From positions 33,879,501-33,943,500 of the forward strand of contig NC_088924.1 of assembly GCF_038396675.1 (NCBI RefSeq): a DNA stretch of 64,000 bases. Reading direction: 5' to 3'. Made by a program: the position numbers and the translations under genes. Source of the stretch: Hydra vulgaris. Lineage: Eukaryota; Cnidaria; Hydrozoa; Anthoathecata; Hydridae. This document shows, piece after piece, positions 44,346 through 57,944 of this stretch (position 1 is the first letter of the stretch; every line of letters starts with the position of its first letter). The notes beneath the pieces were generated by a model, which saw nothing but the letters and a program-made list of their open reading frames with translations, was not told where the DNA came from and did no database searches.

Positions 44346-45039
44346 AATCATTGCAAATCTTGCAAAACTATTTTAAAATTGTTAAAAATATAAAAGAGAA
44401 ACTATTCAATTTTATATGCATATTTATTTCGAATAAAATGCACATAACAATTACATTTTTATTGAGCAACTTTCTAAACAATACTTTAATCATGTAACGT
44501 CTGTCTTCACGGTTGTCTCCGAATTTTAAACCGTTGTTAAAACTAATTCTTTAAGCAACTCTTTCTTTATATAATTTCTTTCTTCAATAAGTGCTATAAA
44601 AAAAAATTATTATTTTATAATATTATATAATATTTATACTTAAATATATTGTAAGATTTTAATGATTATTGCCTAACACTCTTCAGATAAAAAACCTATT
44701 TTCTCACAATATTTTAATCGTAATAATTGGACGAAATATTATCAACCATTAAGTTGGTAATTTCAAAAAAATCCCTACATGAGTCATCCAATAATTCCAA
44801 TAAATAAGACTATATATCATTATTATAATTATATTTACAAACCTTTCAGAATAAATATTTATTAAAACTGCAGACACGTTCTGATTGTTTCTAGTCAATT
44901 TTAATCATCAACATGCAAATAATGCCAACAGCCATTGCTCATCTATAGCAAATCATCAGAAATATTCTCCACCCTTATGCTTCAAGAAAATGGAAAAAAC
45001 AAATATCATACATATAATATTACTATAATATTTATATAA
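44346..45039. other. AT-rich sequence, nothing recognised
   Basis: Leads into the TA microsatellite; no gene signal. Confidence 0.4.
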
Positions 45040-45154
<115 letters not shown>

Positions 45155-45369
45155 TGCGAGGTAATTTAGTGGTTATCGGATGGTATGTGTCGGCTAGGAT
45201 TTTTTAAAGGATATTAATTCAGATCTTGGTTAACAATTCTTTAATGTCAAAAGAAATATTGAAACGGCTCAAGTTGGTTGCATCAACTCCGATGATGTGT
45301 AAGATATTTTTTTTACATTCGTAATAATTCACCCATTTGTCGGGAAACTAGGTTTGAATCCACAAATAA

Positions 45370-47100
45370 CTCTTTTATGTGCTTTTGTTTAGCACCGCTT
45401 CTCTCTATCGCCTTTCTCTTTGTTCTATATCACTCTCCTTCATCTCAAAACTGCACTCTTTTTGATGTTATTTTTGATCAAATTGAACAAGCTCGCTTTC
45501 TTTATCCATCAGCTAATATTGCTGTTGTCCGTGACTTGTCCGTGAATGCTCACCACACTGAATGGCTTGGCTCTAGTTTCAGTGACTTTGCATGCATTAA
45601 AGCCCACAATTTTTGCTTTTCTCAATCCCTAACTAAAATAGTCAACTTTCCAAGTCGCTTTCTAGACAACCCGAATCATTTACCTTCTCTACTCGATTTA
45701 TGTCTTGTTTTTGATCCTTGTCAGTGCTCAGTTTCTCAAAATTTACCATTATGTGCTTCTAATCACAGGTCGGTCTCTCTAAAACTATTATTTCATTCTT
45801 CTTCATCATCTGAATCCCCCTATTATAGTACCTCTTAAAACTACCTTAAAGTCATTTTCTTCGTGATGGCCCTTAGCTAGAAATCTTTCGTCTTTCTGTT
45901 GACAAATATGCTTCTTACATAACTTCGTGGATTTACGCTGGCATGGAATCTTTTATTTCCTCTCGACAATTCGAGGTCAAGCCTCACTCTTCTCCATGGT
46001 TTTCCTCACATTGTGCTGTTGCAATTGCCAATCAAAGCCATAACTTCCAGATCTATCAGCAAAACAATTCTCCAGAAAGAACAGGCGTCTGTCTATTACT
46101 GCTAGAAACCATTCTAAAAAGGATTCTCAGGTCATGAAATTTTGTATTTCATCACAAAAATTAGGCTCTTGTTACTTCTGAAGAATCTATAATAGTATCA
46201 ATAAAAAGGGCAAATCTGATATTCCAGCTCTCTTGTATGGTTCAGACCGTCACCTCACCTAAAGACAAAGCTGAATTGTTTACTAAGAACTTTTCATCAA
46301 TATCACCTCTTGATACCACTAACCACTAGTAGCATTCTACCTGATTTAGCCATCAAACAGGTTGATCCATTGCTTGACATTCGTATCACTCCAGCTTCTG
46401 TATCTAAAGTGATTTCCTGCTTAAACACTTCTACAGCCTTAGGTCCGGACAACATACCTGTTATAGTCTTGCAGAAATATCCTCCAGATCTGTCGTCTTT
46501 ACTTTCGAAACTATTTAACAAGTGCATATCAGAGTCTTGTTTTCCAGCCTGCTGGAAAGCGGCATCTGTTATCTCTATTTTTAAAAACTTTGGAGATATA
46601 ATATAACCGATAGTTTTTATTGTACATTAGACAAAGGTGGAAAGGTAAGGCTATAGCTCTTGACATTTCTAAAGCTTTTGATAAAATTTGGCATGCTGGT
46701 CTTCTTCATATGCTTTTTTCTTACAGTATACCTGGTAACATCTTTAAGATTATTGAATCCTTCCTTTACAATCGTGGTATAAAAGTTTTCCTCGATGGAC
46801 AGCACTCTTCTTCATATTCTGCAACTTCAGGGGTTCCTCAAGGTTGAATAGTTAGCCATATACCCTTTTTAATTTACATTAATGATCTTCCAGATATTTT
46901 CATATCTGAGATGGCATTATTCGCTGATGATACTACAACTATACTTGTCATGATAAGAAGCCAACACTCTCTGATTGTTTGGAGGGGGCATTTGAGAATT
47001 GAAAAGGATCTCACTTCTGATACAGCATGGGGCTTACAGTGGCTGGTGAACTTTAATTCAGATAAAACTCAATTTTTTTAAACTAATCGTAATCCCAATA
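45370..47100 (+). pseudogene. LINE-1 copy with endonuclease and reverse transcriptase, internally deleted
   Basis: Endonuclease (45377-45838): SPSSQNCTLFDVIFDQIEQA, a changed catalytic box (VRDLSVNAHHTEWLG where relatives have GDFN), NHLPSLLDLCLV and CASNHRSVSLKL where relatives have SDH. Reverse transcriptase: CLNTSTALGPDNIPVIVLQK (46419), CFPACWKAASVISIF, a deletion at about 46606, then ALDISKAFDKIWHAGLLHML, SATSGVPQG followed by a stop, and the intact active site ALFADDTT (about 46914). It ends in KTQFF just before an AT microsatellite. Confidence 0.85.
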
Positions 47101-47169
47101 ATTTAGATCTTCCTATATTTATATTTTTATTTATATATTTATATTTATATATATATATATTTCATTTTT

Positions 47170-47860
47170 ATATTTATATTTGTATATTTCGTTTAGCACC
47201 ACTTTACTCTATTGCCTTTCTATTTGTTCTATATCGCTCTCCTTCATCTCAAGACTGCACTCTTTTTGATGTTATTTCTGATCATATTGATCTAGCCCTC
47301 TTTCTTTATCCATCAGCCAATATAATTGTTGTCGGTGACTTTAATGCTCACCACTCTGAATGGATTGGCTCTAGTGTCAGTGATTCTGCAGGAATTAAAA
47401 CCTACAAATTTTGTCTTTCACAATCATTAACTCAAATAGTCAACTTTCCAACTCGCTTTCCTGACAACTCGAATAATTTACCTTCTCTACTCGACTTACG
47501 TCTTGTTTCTGATCCTAGTCAGTGCACAGTTTCTCCACATTCACCCTTAGGTGCTTCTGATCACAGTTTAATCTCTTTAAAACTAATACCTCATTCTTCT
47601 TCATCACCTGAATACCCCTATTATCGAACCTCTTACAACTACAGTAAAGCTGACTGAGATTTATTCTGTGATTTTCTTCGTGATGGCCCTTGGGTAGAAA
47701 TCTTTTGTCTTCCTGCCGACAAATGCGCATCTTATATAACTTCGTGGATTCAGGCTGGTATGGAATCTTTTGTTCCCTTTCGACGATTCCAGGTCAAGCC
47801 TCACTCTTCTCCATGATTTTCCTCACACTGTGCTGCTGCGATTGCCAATCGAAACTGAAA
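47170..47860 (+). pseudogene. LINE-1 copy, endonuclease domain only, best preserved
   Basis: Directly follows the previous copy after a tatattt run. One frame reads LAPLYSIAFLFVLYRSPSSQ, CTLFDVISDHIDLALFLYPS, the catalytic VVGDFNAHHSEWIGS (about 47330), NLPSLLDLRLVSDPSQCTVS and GASDHSLISLKL (about 47550), with one stop (KAD*DLF) before CDFLRDGPWVEIFCLPADK. The sequence breaks off before the reverse transcriptase, so it is truncated at 3-prime. Confidence 0.85.
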
Positions 47861-48499
47861 AATAAATAACGTTTATGATAAACGTTATTTTTTTGTATAA
47901 TATTTCATCAACAAAAAATATTTCATTAAATAGTATATTTAACATACATTATATCCATATACGAAGTACTTATATAAAATATAACCATTATGTCACTTAC
48001 TTTCTGCACGCTTCTGTTTTGCTGTTTTGTCAGCTTTTTTCCGTTTTGCACTAACATAATGAATGAACAGTTTGAAGTCGTTACAGCTAATTTCAATAAT
48101 TGGATGTTAACTTTTTTAACCAAGTGCGCAGGGAAGCACAACGCGAATATAAAAATGTGCAAATGAAATGGGAATAGAAAATTAGGAAATAACTAAAAGA
48201 AAGTTAAAGCCTCTGAATATTTTTAATTTTGTAAAAACGTCAAGTAAGATTTATTTGATTTATTGTTAATAATATTCCACACGTTGTTACACATTTGCTT
48301 GATGATAAGGTTTATGTTAATGTTGAATTATTTCAAAAATGCGCTAAAAGATAAAGTTTAAAAAAATGTTAACTGGAAAAAAAATCTAAATAATAGAGAA
48401 AAAAATTAAAAACTTAAACGACATAAAAAAACTTAAAAAACATAAAAAGCAAAACATAAAAAAACTTAATTAAGTAAAATAATCTTTTTTTGAGCAATC
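47861..48499. other. AT-rich sequence, one hairpin
   Basis: Hairpin aataacgtttatgataaacgttatt at 47870-47894. A 78-codon minus ORF (47926-48162) has no recognisable motif. Confidence 0.4.
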
Positions 48500-48870
48500 C
48501 TTTTTTTCTACAGAATTCTTTTTTTAAAGACGCACTTAAAACTTATTTATCAGGCAACCAAAAAAGTTCGTGCGGTTTTGCAGATCCATAAATAAATACA
48601 CATAAAAACAGTTTTAATAAAGTTTATGCTGAAAAATAGTCTCCTTCAGCAAGAATAATTTTCTCCCATCGTGAAACAAGCTGGTTTATTCCATTTTTTA
48701 TAAAAGTCTTGAGTTTGGTAGCTAAAAATTGAATTAACTCATTTTCGAGATCTTCTCTATTTCGAAACTGTCAATTCCTCGTATGATTATCCAGGGCCAA
48801 AAACAGGTAATAGTCGCTTGGCGCAAGGTCTTGTGAATACGGAGAGTGAGGTAGAATTGTAAAGATGTGG
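48500..48870 (-). pseudogene. mariner transposase, C-terminal end
   Basis: The minus frame HSPYSQDLAPSDYYLFLALD (with the third catalytic Asp, SDY), NREDLENELIQFLATKLKTF, IKNGINQLVSRWEKIILAEG and DYFSA is the classic mariner C-terminus. One stop replaces a residue after DNHTRN. The end gttcgtgcggttttgcag outside the stop probably belongs to the element's end. The N-terminal two thirds are missing. Confidence 0.82.
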
Positions 48871-49689
48871 CCGGAATTAGGACACTTTACCTAACGTATA
48901 TAATCCGTCGAATTAATACTCCATTAAATTAATGGAAAACTCCATTTCACAGTTATTGGAAATAATTAAAGTGCAGCATTAATTCCATTTTTATAAAAAC
49001 CTGGTATAAAAAATTTAGGCAAGATTGTTGCAAACGGACCACATTTTCATTTTTAAAAAAAAAAATAAGGTCAAACCACTTGACGCTTCCCCGCAGCTGT
49101 TTAAAGTTGCCATTAAAAAAAATAAAATATCTTTTAGCAAAAAAACAATAACTTTTATCTTGTATCACAAACCAGTTTTAGCTATTGTACAGCAATCAAT
49201 TAATAGAATATTGTTCAACCTTTCAGAGTATAATGAAAAATATTTTATAAAGTTACGTTTCTTGCCTTAAAAAGGCAAGGAAAGGTAACTTTTTAGACAA
49301 AGAAATAATAACTCAGTTGAATGTGATTTCAAGTAATTTCTGTATGTTTCTGTGAAAATACGTAGATGCGTATTTTAGCCCTAAAAATACGTAGGTACGT
49401 CTTTTAGCCCTACGCGTAGGGGTAAAATTCAACCGTTTTCTTTTTAATCTAATATAGGTTTTTATGCCGTCCAAACCCGCCCAATAACTACTTTTTTCAA
49501 TTTAAAAATCCCTCTATTGGTGAACTTTTCTCTCTTTCTTACATAAAAATGACTGACATTTTAAATACTGCATAATTTTATCATAAAACAATTTATTTTT
49601 TTGTGATTTAACGCCTTTTATAAAGTACTGTTAAGAAATATCTTTTAAATCGATATAACTTTAAACGCTCCGCAATTTAAATATAGGGA
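48871..49689. other. Unassigned, one short palindromic repeat
   Basis: At 49366-49433 aatacgtagatgcgtattttagccct is repeated with changes (aatacgtaggtacgtcttttagccct). ORFs here lack known motifs. Confidence 0.4.
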
Positions 49690-49795
49690 TCCGTGGTTTG
49701 CGTGAACTTCCTGTTAAATGCTTTTACGAAGTGCTTTGTGAATGTTGCTTTATGGGGGCAAAAAAATAAATAAATAAAAATTAAAAAAAAAATGA
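49690..49795 (+). mobile_element. tRNA-derived SINE, copy C (3-prime fragment)
   Basis: gcgtgaacttcctgttaaatgc, aagtgctttgtga and ttxatgggggcaa followed by A/T tail match the body of copy A at 25660-25745. The tRNA head is missing. Confidence 0.65.
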
Positions 49796-49996
49796 AAAGA
49801 CAAAAAAGAACATGTAATTTAAAACTTCAAATAAACTTTATCTATTTATTTTGCGGTGAGACCGGATGCAATGCTTATAGCTTAGTAATGTGAATCATAT
49901 CAAAATACCTGTATATTGATATTATCGATATGCTGGTATATATTGATTTAATTCAAATTCTTCTCATGGCAACCTTTATATTACGTTTAATCTTCA

Positions 49997-50270
49997 GTAG
50001 ATACCAGATTTAGAAATGCACGTAAATATTTTTGGAACTAAAGTAGGTTATCCGCGTTCACTAATTTGTGTAGGATAAAGCAAATCAGAGGTGTTTTGAG
50101 CAATTTGTAAGACAAAAAAAAATTATATATATATTATATGTAACTTCGTTTTTGTCTGTGAAACTGCTAAAAACTCCTCTGGCTTGCAATAAAAACTATA
50201 CTACACAAATTAGTGGATAGCCTACTTTAGTTTCAAAAAAATTACATGCACTTCTAAATCTGGTATCTAC
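49997..50270. mobile_element. MITE-like inverted repeat, 274 bp
   Basis: Ends gtagataccagatttagaaa and its complement. Arms of about 120 bp stay paired with mismatches (aaagtaggttatccgcgttc opposite gtggatagcctacttta). The centre is aaaaaaaattatatatatat. No coding capacity; no target duplication assigned. Confidence 0.75.
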
Positions 50271-51501
50271 AGGAAATTCAACGTGATGTGAAGGTTTGCG
50301 ATGAGGGGAATATTTTTTGTGGAAAATGCATGTTTTTGTTTTTGTTTTTGTTATAAGCATAACACTTGTAAGCATTTGGAGGCTCAGGTATTAAAAAAAT
50401 ATAAGAATGTGTAAACACATTGCTGAGCATTAAGTTACTTCAAAATACAGATTTTTTTAGCGCATTTCCATATTTTTAGGAATATCAAAAGTGCATAAAA
50501 ACCATTTAATTAAGTTAGTGTTTTGCTAAGCAAACATTTTTACGCATAAACGTAAATCTATATTAAGAAATATTATGCAATATAGATCTGTCATGATAAT
50601 TACAATAAAAGTCACCAAAACAAAAAAATAATTTATGATTATAAATGATATAAATTTTAAAAAAAATCATAATTTATGATACATCAATAAACAACATCAG
50701 ATAAAATAAAATTATTCTTTGCAATCAAACTAAAAAAAAGCACAAATATTAAAACAAAAACGAAATAAAAATATTACAAATATTAAAATAAGAAAGTTAA
50801 TAGTTAAAGTGTTAACTAAGTTAACATTTATTTCATAAATTGAATTTATTAAAGAGAACCACAAAAACAATGAATATATAATGAAATAATTAAAAACTTG
50901 AAAATACATAAACCTGTATTAAAAGTTATTTTATTAAATTATAGCAGAACTATAAGTTAATAAAAGTTACATTACATTACATACATTTAATAATAACACT
51001 TTTTCACTTGAACTGTAAAAGTGTAGAAATTTTAAGCATTTGTTCAAAAATAACACATATCATTGGCAAAATTAAAAATTGCCTTATGTGCAACGGGAAA
51101 TTTAGGAGTTTTAAGCTTCCTTGACAGTTTTTTTTTTTTTTAACTATAAGCTTTGAATCTTTGTTTTTTGTAAACATTCTATAGATGGATGGTGTATTCC
51201 TATTTTTTTTCATTTGTAAGGTGTTGAGTTTGATTTTTAAAAGGGAAGCAGAAAGGGTGATTTTAGGTTTGTGACAAATAATTTGTACACATTGCAACTG
51301 TACTATGTAAAACCTTTTTAGTTGTGACTTCGATTGATCAATACATTTCATTGAAATACGATGCTTTGATTGAAATATATTTCAACAAATATATGTTCGC
51401 AACATTGGTGCCACTAATAAAAGTGGAGCTATACTATACCTTAAATATATTAATACAAAAACTATTACACTATAATATAGTTTATATTACCATAAAAATT
51501 T
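50271..51501. other. AT-rich sequence, nothing recognised
   Basis: A 115-codon minus ORF at 51004-51351 shows no known motif and is A/T-biased; not accepted as a gene. Confidence 0.4.
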
Positions 51502-51665
51502 TTGGGGATTTATTGGAGAAAACTATTTTTTTGATGGATATCTGCAGGAAAAAAATGGAAAATCTAGATTGAATGTATTATATCTAGGTTTATCAATCTA
51601 GATTTTTCTATTGTTTGTGTAGATATCTAACAACAAAAAAAAGTTTTCTCCAATAAATACCCCAA
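51502..51665. repeat. MITE-like inverted repeat, 164 bp
   Basis: ttggggatttattggagaaa on the left and its complement tttctccaataaataccccaa (one mismatch) on the right, with aatctagattg / caatctagatt nearer the centre. Confidence 0.65.
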
Positions 51666-52204
51666 TAATTATATATATTTTATAATAAATTCATTTAATA
51701 TGAACTTCTAATAGTTAAATAGAGTTAATGGATTGACTATGAGTCAGTTTAAAATAGAGTATAAAATATCAAATTCAATAAAACAAAAATGGAAAAAGTG
51801 ATGGTACTCCCTTTATTTAAAAAATGTTATTAGAACTTGTTACTTAAATAAATAAAAAATCTAAATCCCTAAAACTTGGGGACGCACAGTGGGCCAGAAT
51901 CCCATATTTTTGGAAAAAAGTCGTAACTTTTTTTCCTTTCATCCATAGGCTTTAAAATTTGATATATAAAGTAATTGGATGATTATAATTTGAATGAGCA
52001 TGATTTTTATGTGGTTGCCATGGCAACCCCAGTTGCATAGCAACTCATATGCTTAGTACCGAAGGGTTATTTTTAGCCAAATGTTTCTAAACTTAGTATG
52101 CAAATTACTTTGATAATTCTAATATGATTGAGCATAACTATTTGTTTTAATTTACAGCCACACTTTCATATAGGTACTTACATTTCCAAAATTATAAAGA
52201 CACA

Positions 52205-52450
52205 ATAGACACATTTACAAACTAATATAATCTGTGGATGACCTCAATAAGTCAATGACTCCAGCTGGTAAGTTTTTTGTTTTGGTGTGTCTTCCTGATG
52301 TCTTTCTCAGAAATGCAATAAATGGATCAGATGTACACAGTAGTCGATTTAACAAATCTTGGTTAGTTTTCAAACGAGATGTTAACAAGATTTTAAACAG
52401 AAAGCCTCAAATTTATCAGTATCAATGTCTAAACCACATGAATTTGTTGC
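52205..52450 (-). pseudogene. Transib transposase, C-terminal end
   Basis: Minus frames read TNSCGLDIDTDKFEAFCLK and then, after a shift, SRLKTNQDLLNRLLCTSDPF, IAFLRKTSG and LPAGVIDLL with a stop about 52206. This is the end of Transib/RAG1-like transposases as I know them. The segment expected between FEAFCLK and SRLKTNQ, which normally holds the third catalytic residue (Glu), is deleted. Confidence 0.68.
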
Positions 52451-52569
52451 CAGTATAATATGTAAATTTAGAATCAGTCTTCAAGCATATATATATATTA
52501 AAATAAAAATTTCAAAAATTGTTCATAAAAATTGCAAGGATGTTCTAATAAAATTAATTTTCACTACTA

Positions 52570-52935
52570 AAAATACACTACTATAAATAAAAGATTGTTT
52601 TTGCTTAAAAGAGTCACTTAATAAACTGCTTAAATCTCATGTTGTCTATAAATTTTCTTGCACTGACTGTAATGCCAGTTATATTGGAGAAACCTCCAGA
52701 CATTTGGCAACTAGAATAAATGAGCACCTTAAAAGTGATAAACAATCTCATATATTTAAACACTTAAATTTATCTATTAAGTGCAAAAATCTGGCTAACT
52801 GTGATTCTTTTGAGATTTTGGAAAATGTCCCAACCAAAATCAAATTAAAGATAGAAGAAGCCATCCACATTAAATAGGAAAGTCCCTCACTTAACAAACA
52901 AACTTCACATTATGCTATTAACTTATCTATTTAAT
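52570..52935 (+). pseudogene. Penelope-like element fragment: GIY-YIG endonuclease (second family)
   Basis: The plus frame KESLNKLLKSHVVYKFSCTD, CNASYIGETSRHLATRINEH, LKSDKQSHIFKHLNLS, FEILENVPTKIKLKIEEAIH then a stop (TAG) and SPSLNKQTSHYAI. This is a complete GIY-YIG module with its CxxC knuckle, from a Penelope-like element different from the one at 55-60 kb. The reverse transcriptase is missing upstream. Confidence 0.75.
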
Positions 52936-53219
52936 TTTACTGTTAGTTTATTATTTTTTTACTGATAGTTGGTTATTTTCATTGGTTATTTACGAAGTTA
53001 TTTTGTAATAAATATTTTGGTTTATTATGTATAATTTTTGGCCGTTAATATTTCTTTGTAAAGTTTTCTAGCTTTTAATATTTATTTCAGAGTTTTTTTT
53101 ATTGTAAATCAATCTTTTGAAAATGTAAATAATTTTTATGCAACATGTCAATGATAAAAAACATTGTGTTATTTTTAAAAGTAATTACTTATTTTATGTT
53201 ATTTTTAAAAGTAATTTCT

Positions 53220-54770
<1,551 letters not shown>

Positions 54771-54799
54771 CTACAACTTAATGGATCTTCTTGCTGCTG

Positions 54800-55075
54800 A
54801 TGTAAAAATGCTTTATCTTCATCGTTTTTTATGAATTCTGATGCATTTTTGGTTGATATTTCAAAAAGTTCTTCAATGTCAGCATAACTGGGTTTAAGTT
54901 GGCATCTTTTAATTTCCAAAATTCTTTGATAATTCGGTTTCGTTTTTGTATTTTAGTTAAATGATTTTATATGGTTGGAATATCTAATTTTGAATGGTGT
55001 TTCACTTATACCGATGTAGGATTTGTTGTCAGGAGTGTTAGTAGGATTATTAGAACTCATTACATTGCTTTGTTA
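54800..55075 (-). pseudogene. Penelope-like element, GIY-YIG fragment (third, diverged copy)
   Basis: Minus frames give NKSYIGISETPFKIRYSNH (about 55035-54980) and then LKDANLNPVM-like and ELFEIS sequence in shifted frames, close to the GIY-YIG region of the element at 55677-57801. It stops near 55075, where the sequence switches to plus-strand terminal sequence of the same family (next entries). Confidence 0.68.
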
Positions 55076-55142
55076 TGTTTTTTCTGTCAATTTCTTTATT
55101 TTTTATTTTTTAACGGTTTCTTCTTAATTTAAAGAATAAAAT

Positions 55143-55184
55143 ATGGCTGATGATTGCCGAAGAGCATGAAACTTTAAGTTCCAT
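55143..55184 (+). ncRNA. Hammerhead ribozyme, third, diverged copy
   Basis: Core CUGAUGA (55147-55153) and GAAAC (55168-55172) with a weak 3-bp stem II. Stem III is ACU/AGU around UUA, and the cut site would be GUU (after 55180). Stem I pairs AUGG (55143-55146) with CCAU (55181-55184). Relative to the two other copies, a U-G wobble in stem I is replaced by U-A and the cut triplet is GUU instead of GUA. Confidence 0.6.
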
Positions 55185-55324
55185 CATAAAATTGTATTTT
55201 TTCAAATAATCAAACTCCTTATATATTAATACTGATCTATTTTGTAAACAATTTACTTAATATTGATCACTCTCAAACGAACAAGAGACTTTGTATCATA
55301 ACTAAGTACAATAAAACAACATCG

Positions 55325-55374
<50 letters not shown>

Positions 55375-55381
55375 TATTATA

Positions 55382-55425
<44 letters not shown>
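55325..55425. repeat. (TA)n microsatellite at a Penelope-like element end
   Basis: TA runs with AA interruptions, at the boundary between the third copy's terminal sequence (aaaacaacatcgtatata) and the palindrome. Confidence 0.9.
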
Positions 55426-55435
<10 letters not shown>

Positions 55436-55462
55436 AAGTAAGATGAAAAAAAACAACTTTTT

Positions 55463-55508
55463 TACGGTACTTAAAGTTTCATGCCGTTTGCGGCACTCAT
55501 CAGCCATA
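55463..55508 (-). ncRNA. Hammerhead ribozyme, left Penelope-like element
   Basis: Mirror image of 60238-60283, same sequence on the minus strand: stem I UAUGG/CCGUA, core CUGAUGA, stem II GUGCCG-CAAA-CGGCAU, core GAAA, stem III ACU/AGU, cut site GUA. It lies about 170 nt after the stop codon of the element's ORF. Confidence 0.85.
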
Positions 55509-55676
55509 TATTTAAATCAAGAGAAAACCGTTCAAAAATACAATTAAAAAACCGTTACAAAATTAAAGAAAAACAATGGAGTGAGTTCTGACGTCAAATA
55601 ATAATAATAATAATAGTAATAATAATGACAATAATAATAATAAAAATAAAAATAATAATATGGAAAAACATCTTTT

Positions 55677-57801
55677 TTAATCGCCAGTGTCATATTGGGA
55701 CAGAAGGAATCTGTTTCTATGTCTACACTTAGAAACAATCTCACTCCTTTTATTCAATAAATTAGTACTTTTATAATATAGAATTTCATATTTTTCGGTG
55801 AGACATAATTTGCAAGATTTAGATGTTGGATTATATGCTTTACATCGCCTGAGAATTTTCCACTTGACTATAGGGACTAAATTAGCTTCTTTTAACTTCC
55901 ACACATGTTTTGAGAGTTCAGTATCATTTTTGTATTTAGCAATGTTAAATGATTTAACGTGATTAGCGTATCTTAATTTAAAAGGAGTCTCACTTATCCC
56001 AATGTAGGATTTTTCATTAGAAGATGAATCAAGATTATCAGTTGTAACAGTTGCTTGATATACAATGTTGCTTGTTAAACATTTATTAAACAACGGACAG
56101 AGATTTTTATTATAGCAGTTACAGTCCTGTTGATTAAGGTTTGTATTGTTGCATAAAATGTATTTGTTGTGCGAATTTATAATAGATTTTACACTTGGCA
56201 TACAACTGTAACTAACTTTGACTGTGTTCCTGTTAAAGATTTTATGCAGTTTATTATTATTAGGAAAATGTTTGTCAATAAGTTTCAAAAAACATTTTCC
56301 CAGGTTGGTGCTAACGTTTTTACTAAATGGAGGGTTAAACCAAATGATGTTGCGGGCTCTTTTCCGTTTTGGAGTTGATATTGTTATAGGATTATATGTT
56401 AGACTATATTTATAACCAGACTTTAATAAAGCTTCATTATATAGAGGAATAGTATTTTGAAATATTTCTTTGTTAGATGAATTTGTAGACAATCTAAGTT
56501 CAATCGAACGTGGTATTTGTTTTAATATACTCGGCGGGTGATTTGAATCAGCATGGATGTAATTTAATGTATTATCAGGTTTGATATAAGGTTTAAAAGT
56601 GCAGTCACTAAGATTTAGAGTCACGTCAAGGTAGTTTACAATTTTCATGTTGCATTGTATAGAAATCCGTAAGCCATTGCATTTAAATATTTCGACAATA
56701 TGCTTTTTTATTTTTTCCATTTGAGGGCCGCTTTTATTACTAAAAACTGCCAAGCCGTCGTCACGGTATAAACCAATCTCAAGCTTGTTATAAAATTTTG
56801 AAATTTGAAAAAGAAGAAATATTCCTACCAGCTCACAAACCTCTGCACCGTCGAACGCTCCCATGGAAACATCAAATAAACCGCTTGATTGCTTTATCCA
56901 AACTTGATCATTATTAAAAAGCAAAGACTTTCTTGCATGAAAAATTAGTGATATGTTTTCTTTATTTAATGTTAGGTGTTGCTTCGCAAAATTGATAGAG
57001 TTTTTAAGAAGTGTTTCACTGATAGAAGGGTAGAAGTCAATAATATCAAAAACTAAAAATTTATAAAGGTGTTTATCTTTTATGGCTTTAAACCAATCGG
57101 TAACATTTCGAGTGTTTTTCCATTGATTTAATTTTAATATATTTCTTAGGTCTGTATTAATTTTAGAAAGAATATCTTTACTAATTCTACCAACCTCGTT
57201 TTTAGCAGGATTCAATAAACGGACAGTCGGATTGTTTTCAAAATTATCTTTATGGTCTTTTAAGGTGATAAAGCAATCGGAAGATGTGTTAATGTCAATT
57301 TTATTGAAAACTTCATGATTTTTCAAAAGACGTTTACCTTCTAAGTTTACTTTATTTATTATGTTTGAGTTGGATAATTTGTAGTTTGAAGTGATGGCAT
57401 TTCTTAACAAGTGGTTGTAATCATTCTTAGATAGATTGTAAAGATTGGTCGTTTTATCAGCATACGTATAAGTTAGGTTAGATTTTCGAATACTGTTTAT
57501 ATCTTTATTTAATTTGGAAACTGCTGTGCACCTTTCGAAACTTAATGTGTTTTACAAGATCAATGAGTTCATTCTCAAAAGCTATCATTTCTGTAATTTG
57601 TTTTGGATGATTAGATGTTTTTAATCCGTAGTTATAATAAAAATTGTACTTACTATTTGAACTCTTGTTTAAAAAGAAAAACGCTTTCCATCGCATTCTT
57701 TTAATTAATGTTTCAGTTTTATCCAATAACTGTATTTTGAAGTCTTTAATGGATGGTATCGGAATGTTCTTGACTGAATATCCAAAGTTTATTTTTTCCA
57801 T
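55677..57801 (-). pseudogene. Penelope-like element protein (RT plus GIY-YIG), left copy
   Basis: Same protein as the right copy, on the minus strand: ATG at 57801, one frameshift about 57508 that separates the first 98 codons from the 577-codon main frame (57410-55677), and the same motifs: FDIIDFYPS, YRDDGLAVF and SYIGISETPFKLRYANH. One residue differs from the right copy (KRSEIVSK here, KRSEIFSK there). The shared frameshift shows that both arms descend from one already broken element or have been equalised by gene conversion. Confidence 0.9.
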
Positions 57802-57944
57802 CACATATGCGACTTGATTAGAGTGCTCAACGTATGGAGCAAAAATATTGTAATACAATATTAATAAAAATATTGTAATTACATAATCAAAACAACAATA
57901 TTTTTGCTCCATACGTTGAGCACTCTAATCAAGTCGCATATGTG

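Noticed and set aside
51004-51351. 115-codon minus ORF
   Set aside because: Lys/Ile/Leu-rich translation of AT-rich sequence with no motif, promoter or repeat partner.
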